DNA of 64,000 nucleotides from Sva-07 sp963716235 (GTDB lineage: Bacteria > Actinomycetota > Acidimicrobiia > Acidimicrobiales > Ilumatobacteraceae). Where the stretch lies: assembly GCA_963716235.1 (NCBI GenBank), contig CAVQTE010000002.1, positions 1-64,000 on the forward strand, written 5' to 3'. Under the pieces are notes generated by a model. It did no database searches. It was given only the letters and a program-made list of their open reading frames with translations, and had not been told where the DNA came from. This document shows, one piece after another, positions 61,505 to 64,000 of this stretch (position 1 is the first letter of the stretch; each line of letters begins with the position of its first letter). A program made the translations under genes and the position numbers.

Positions 61505-61510
61505 TAACAT
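61505..61510 (+). promoter_or_regulatory. -10 box (leaderless) of the DUF2342 gene
   Basis: TAACAT ends 6 nt before the ATG at 61517. Confidence 0.4.
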
Positions 61511-61516
61511 CGCACC

Positions 61517-62716
61517 ATGGCCGATGACGACGAACCCGGCGAGTCGATCGATCCCTTCGCGGGCTTGCCGCTGTTCGGTGACCTGTCTCGGGCGTTGTCG
61601 GGACAGGGCCCACTCAATTGGGACGCCGCACGACAGTTCGCAGTGATTGCAGCCAGCGGTGGCGGGCTGCTCGCAGGTACCGGTACCACCACACCGGCGA
61701 ACGTCGACCCCGCCGTGCGCATCAAGTACGACGAACTTGCCAGGATCGCCCGACTCCACGTTGCCGACGTGATGCAGCTCGAGGTTCCCGACACCGAACC
61801 CTCCGTCGCCACTGCCGAGCAGTGGGCGCAGCAGACGCTCGAGGCATACCGGCCGTTGTTCACCGAAATGGCAACCTCGCTCGGTTCGACCGACGATCTG
61901 CCGGCCGACCTCGCTGGCGATCCCATGGCACAGATGATGGCCGGACTCGGCAAGATGATGGCGCCGGCGATGATGGGCATGAGCGTCGGCTCGATGGTCG
62001 GCAACCTCGCCCGGCGTGCGTTCGGCGTGTACGACCTGCCGATCCCACGTGCGACACCGGCGCTCGTGCTCGTTCCGTCGAACATCGACACCTTCGCCGA
62101 GGAGTGGTCGATTCAACTCGACGAGATGAGGCTGTGGGTGCTCGCTCACGAACTCGCCGGGTTGACACTGTTCTCGGTCGACCACATTGCCGACCACCTC
62201 CGCTCGCTGGTGCAGCATCACGTCGGTGCGTTCCGTCCCGACCCGTCGGCGATCACCGACAAGTTGACCTCGCTCGAGATGGATCAGAGCGATCCGCTGG
62301 CCGCGATGCAGCAGGCGTTCGGTGACCCCGAAGTCCTCCTCGGTGCGGTTCGCTCACCCGAACAGGCCGCACTCGAACCCGAACTCGACGCGGCCGTCGC
62401 CGTCACGATCGGCGTCATCGACTGGGTGGTCGATGCCGTGTCGGTGCGCATCATCGGCGGCAACGCATTGCAGATCGCCGAGGCGGTCAGGCGACGTCGC
62501 GCCGAGACGTCACCGGACGACATCTTCGTCGAGCGGTTGCTCGGCATCCGGTTGGGCGCGGAGCAGACCGCCCGCGGCAAGGCATTCGTGCAGGGTGTCG
62601 TCGATCGAGCAGGCGAGAACGGACTCGAGCCGTTCTTCACCGATCCGGCGGCGATGCCGACCCCGAACGAGATCGAGGCACCCGGCCTCTGGCTCGCCCG
62701 CGTGACCGGCGAGTGA
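61517..62716 (+). CDS. DUF2342 zinc-protease-like protein with incomplete HExxH
   Basis: 399 residues of the actinobacterial DUF2342 family (zincin-related, named after F420 biosynthesis association). The zinc helix reads LRLWVLAHELAGLTLFSVDH: HELAG (211-215) lacks the second His of HExxH; the next His is at FSVDH. ERLLGIRLGAEQTARGKAF resembles the conserved C-terminal block with Glu. If homologues have HELAH, this copy has lost a ligand. ATG 61517 follows a leaderless -10. Confidence 0.82.
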   Translation: MADDDEPGESIDPFAGLPLFGDLSRALSGQGPLNWDAARQFAVIAASGGGLLAGTGTTTPANVDPAVRIKYDELARIARLHVADVMQLEVPDTEPSVATAEQWAQQTLEAYRPLFTEMATSLGSTDDLPADLAGDPMAQMMAGLGKMMAPAMMGMSVGSMVGNLARRAFGVYDLPIPRATPALVLVPSNIDTFAEEWSIQLDEMRLWVLAHELAGLTLFSVDHIADHLRSLVQHHVGAFRPDPSAITDKLTSLEMDQSDPLAAMQQAFGDPEVLLGAVRSPEQAALEPELDAAVAVTIGVIDWVVDAVSVRIIGGNALQIAEAVRRRRAETSPDDIFVERLLGIRLGAEQTARGKAFVQGVVDRAGENGLEPFFTDPAAMPTPNEIEAPGLWLARVTGE

Positions 62717-63890
62717 CCCCGACGTCGGTTCGGCGCCCCCAGAGGTAGACGCTCGCACCCGCGGCGGCGAGCCCGACCACGAGAAAGCCGATCGGCCCCG
62801 GGGCTCGGACAGCGACGGCCACGAACGCACCGAGCGCCCACGCCAGCTGGAACCGGGTCTCGAACACGGCAAACGCCCGCCCTTGGTTGGCGTCGGGCGC
62901 ATCGCGCTGCACGATGCTCTCGAAACTCAAGCGTCCCAGCGAGGCCATCAGGTTCAACACACCGGCGAGCACCACCGCTCCGGCGGGTCCACCCAACAGC
63001 GCCACGCCGAGGCCGGCGGCCGCACACACGAGCAACGAGATGCTGAGCATGGTCTCTTCACGGACACGTGTGCGCACCGACGAGGCCACCGCGTTGCCGA
63101 CCATCGCGGCGAGCGCCGACAGGCCGACCACCGCCGCGAACCAGACCGTGCCCTGGTCCTGGGATCGCAGCCAGAACGCGAGGTGAAAGAACGTGAAGCC
63201 CACGAGTGCGCGCAACACCGTCATCGCAATCGCTGCCAACTCGATGTTGGAGGTGTGCAACTCGCGAGTCTCCTCGGCATCGGCGGCGTCGGTTGCGACC
63301 GCCTCCGACGGCAGTCGAGTGGCGGCAACGAAAGATCCGGCGAAGAGCAGCGCGCCGTACACGAGTGTGGCCGGCGCACCGATGACCTTGAGGAGGATCG
63401 CTGAGGGGATCACGGCGACGGCACCGGTCAGCCCGGCAATCAGGCCGAGCTTCGAGTTCGCCTCGACGAGTTCGGTCTCCGAACGAACCGTCGACGGCAC
63501 GATCGCCGACTTCGAAATCGTGTACGTCTTCTGCAACACCAACGACCCGAAGACCAACGGAAACAGGGCCAAGGCATCGAGATACCGGGCCATCAACAGC
63601 GTCAACACGACACGGGCGACAGCGACGAGTTGGATGACGAACCGCCGGCCGCCGGCGACACGGTCGATCAACGGGCCGATCAACGGCGCCACGATCAGGA
63701 ACGGTGCGAACCCGAGCGCCAGGAACAGCAGGACACGTGATCTCGCGGCATCGAGATCGATGTCGAAGAACAGCGAATCGGCCAGTGCGACGACCATCGC
63801 CGCATCGCCGCCCATCATCAGCGCATGAGTGACCGCCAAGCGACGGAACTTCGATGCTGGTGGCCGCCGAGGAGAGCTCGCCGGTTCCAC
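62637..63890 (-). CDS. Major facilitator superfamily transporter
   Basis: 417 residues with twelve helices: RRLAVTHALMMGGDAAMVVA, LIGPLIDRVAGGRRFVIQLV (motif A-like RxGGRR), FRGA-free middle and ESIVQRDAPDANQGRAFAVF. The last 25 residues are basic (VTRRSRGRARGRVPRSRSGS) and overlap the converging DUF2342 gene by 80 bp, so a shifted true stop nearby is possible. Substrate unknown. Confidence 0.8.
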   Translation of the reverse strand: MEPASSPRRPPASKFRRLAVTHALMMGGDAAMVVALADSLFFDIDLDAARSRVLLFLALGFAPFLIVAPLIGPLIDRVAGGRRFVIQLVAVARVVLTLLMARYLDALALFPLVFGSLVLQKTYTISKSAIVPSTVRSETELVEANSKLGLIAGLTGAVAVIPSAILLKVIGAPATLVYGALLFAGSFVAATRLPSEAVATDAADAEETRELHTSNIELAAIAMTVLRALVGFTFFHLAFWLRSQDQGTVWFAAVVGLSALAAMVGNAVASSVRTRVREETMLSISLLVCAAAGLGVALLGGPAGAVVLAGVLNLMASLGRLSFESIVQRDAPDANQGRAFAVFETRFQLAWALGAFVAVAVRAPGPIGFLVVGLAAAGASVYLWGRRTDVGVTRRSRGRARGRVPRSRSGSASPPDR

Positions 63891-63909
63891 CGGCGCGATT
63901 CTACGCCGG

Positions 63910-64000
63910 TCAGGATCGCTCGTACTTGTAACCGAGTCCTCGGATCGTCACGATGCGCGTCGGCACAGCCGGGTCGGGTTCGATCTTCGATCGCAGCCGT
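63910..64000 (-). CDS. OmpR-family response regulator, C-terminal end (partial)
   Basis: The minus strand reads RLRSKIEPDPAVPTRIVTIR then GLGYKYERS and a stop at 63910-63912. RxKIE...RIxTxRGxGY(K)Y is the end of the winged-helix output domain of OmpR/PhoB regulators. The rest of the gene lies beyond the window. It is 20 bp upstream of the MFS gene on the same strand. Confidence 0.85.
   Translation of the reverse strand, partial: RLRSKIEPDPAVPTRIVTIRGLGYKYERS

Noticed and set aside
1..64000. tRNA or rRNA genes, riboswitches
   Set aside because: Read by eye I found no cloverleaf with CCA or TTCRA arm and no conserved riboswitch core; a covariance-model scan would settle it.

Overview
The window is ordinary-density chromosomal DNA of a high-GC actinobacterium. 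Actinobacterial markers are a WhiB1-type Fe-S regulator convergent with a PdtaS-type histidine kinase (the arrangement of mycobacterial Rv3219/Rv3220c), paired ArsA/Get3-like ATPases (as Rv3679/Rv3680), a DUF3107 protein, a DUF222-HNH endonuclease, two class E sortases and a DUF2342 protein. The lineage looks like Acidimicrobiia (Ilumatobacter-like), which is an inference from gene content. I saw no rRNA, tRNA, CRISPR array, prophage or insertion sequence.

Layout. 1-6 kb: GDPD start, whiB1, pdtaS, an overlapping DUF3107-ArsA-ArsA operon, a DJ-1/PfpI protein and a SufR-like regulator divergent from mrp. 7-10.7 kb: zincin, family A DNA polymerase, DUF4328 membrane protein, SixA-like phosphatase. 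10.7-17.5 kb: a complete System I cytochrome c maturation operon (ccmABCDEFGH plus a TPR protein). 17.5-25 kb: sortase, enoyl-CoA hydratase, TetR, carotenoid oxygenase, ClC channel, HNH nuclease. 25-38 kb: Lhr helicase, PCuAC-like lipoprotein, ABC-F ATPase, SF2 helicase, DtxR regulator, lipoprotein, HelD-like ATPase. 37.7-43.4 kb: an overlapping run hemE-hemH-hemG-sortase-lnt. 43.4-50.4 kb: dtd, aldose epimerase, a glycosyltransferase/methyltransferase/terpene-cyclase-fold trio and an OmpA-domain protein flanked by a duplicated gene end. 50.5-64 kb: PlsC, MFS, methyltransferase, nitroreductase, thioesterase, sugar dehydrogenase, RIO kinase, PPK2, MreB, MoaE, epimerase, DUF2342, MFS and the end of a response regulator.

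How genes fit together. The Ccm operon exports and attaches heme while hemE/H/G make it, so the window holds the end of heme synthesis and the whole cytochrome c assembly route. The SufR-like regulator, mrp and WhiB1 concern Fe-S clusters. Many first genes of operons have a TANNNT -10 box only 6-9 nt before the start codon, pointing to leaderless transcription. Genes inside operons overlap by GTGA, ATGA or TTGA.

Two cautions and several leads. About 19 single-base frame breaks disrupt otherwise normal genes (mrp, DNA polymerase, hemG, dtd, nitroreductase and others). Most are one-base insertions and are probably sequence errors. I found no clear new defence or mobile system. The best leads are a family of palindromes with a GTC-W-GAC centre, a 129-bp nested inverted repeat before a helicase, an Lnt homologue with Ser at the catalytic Cys position, the DUF3107-ArsA-ArsA operon with an apparent CTG start, and the duplicated gene end around the OmpA gene.
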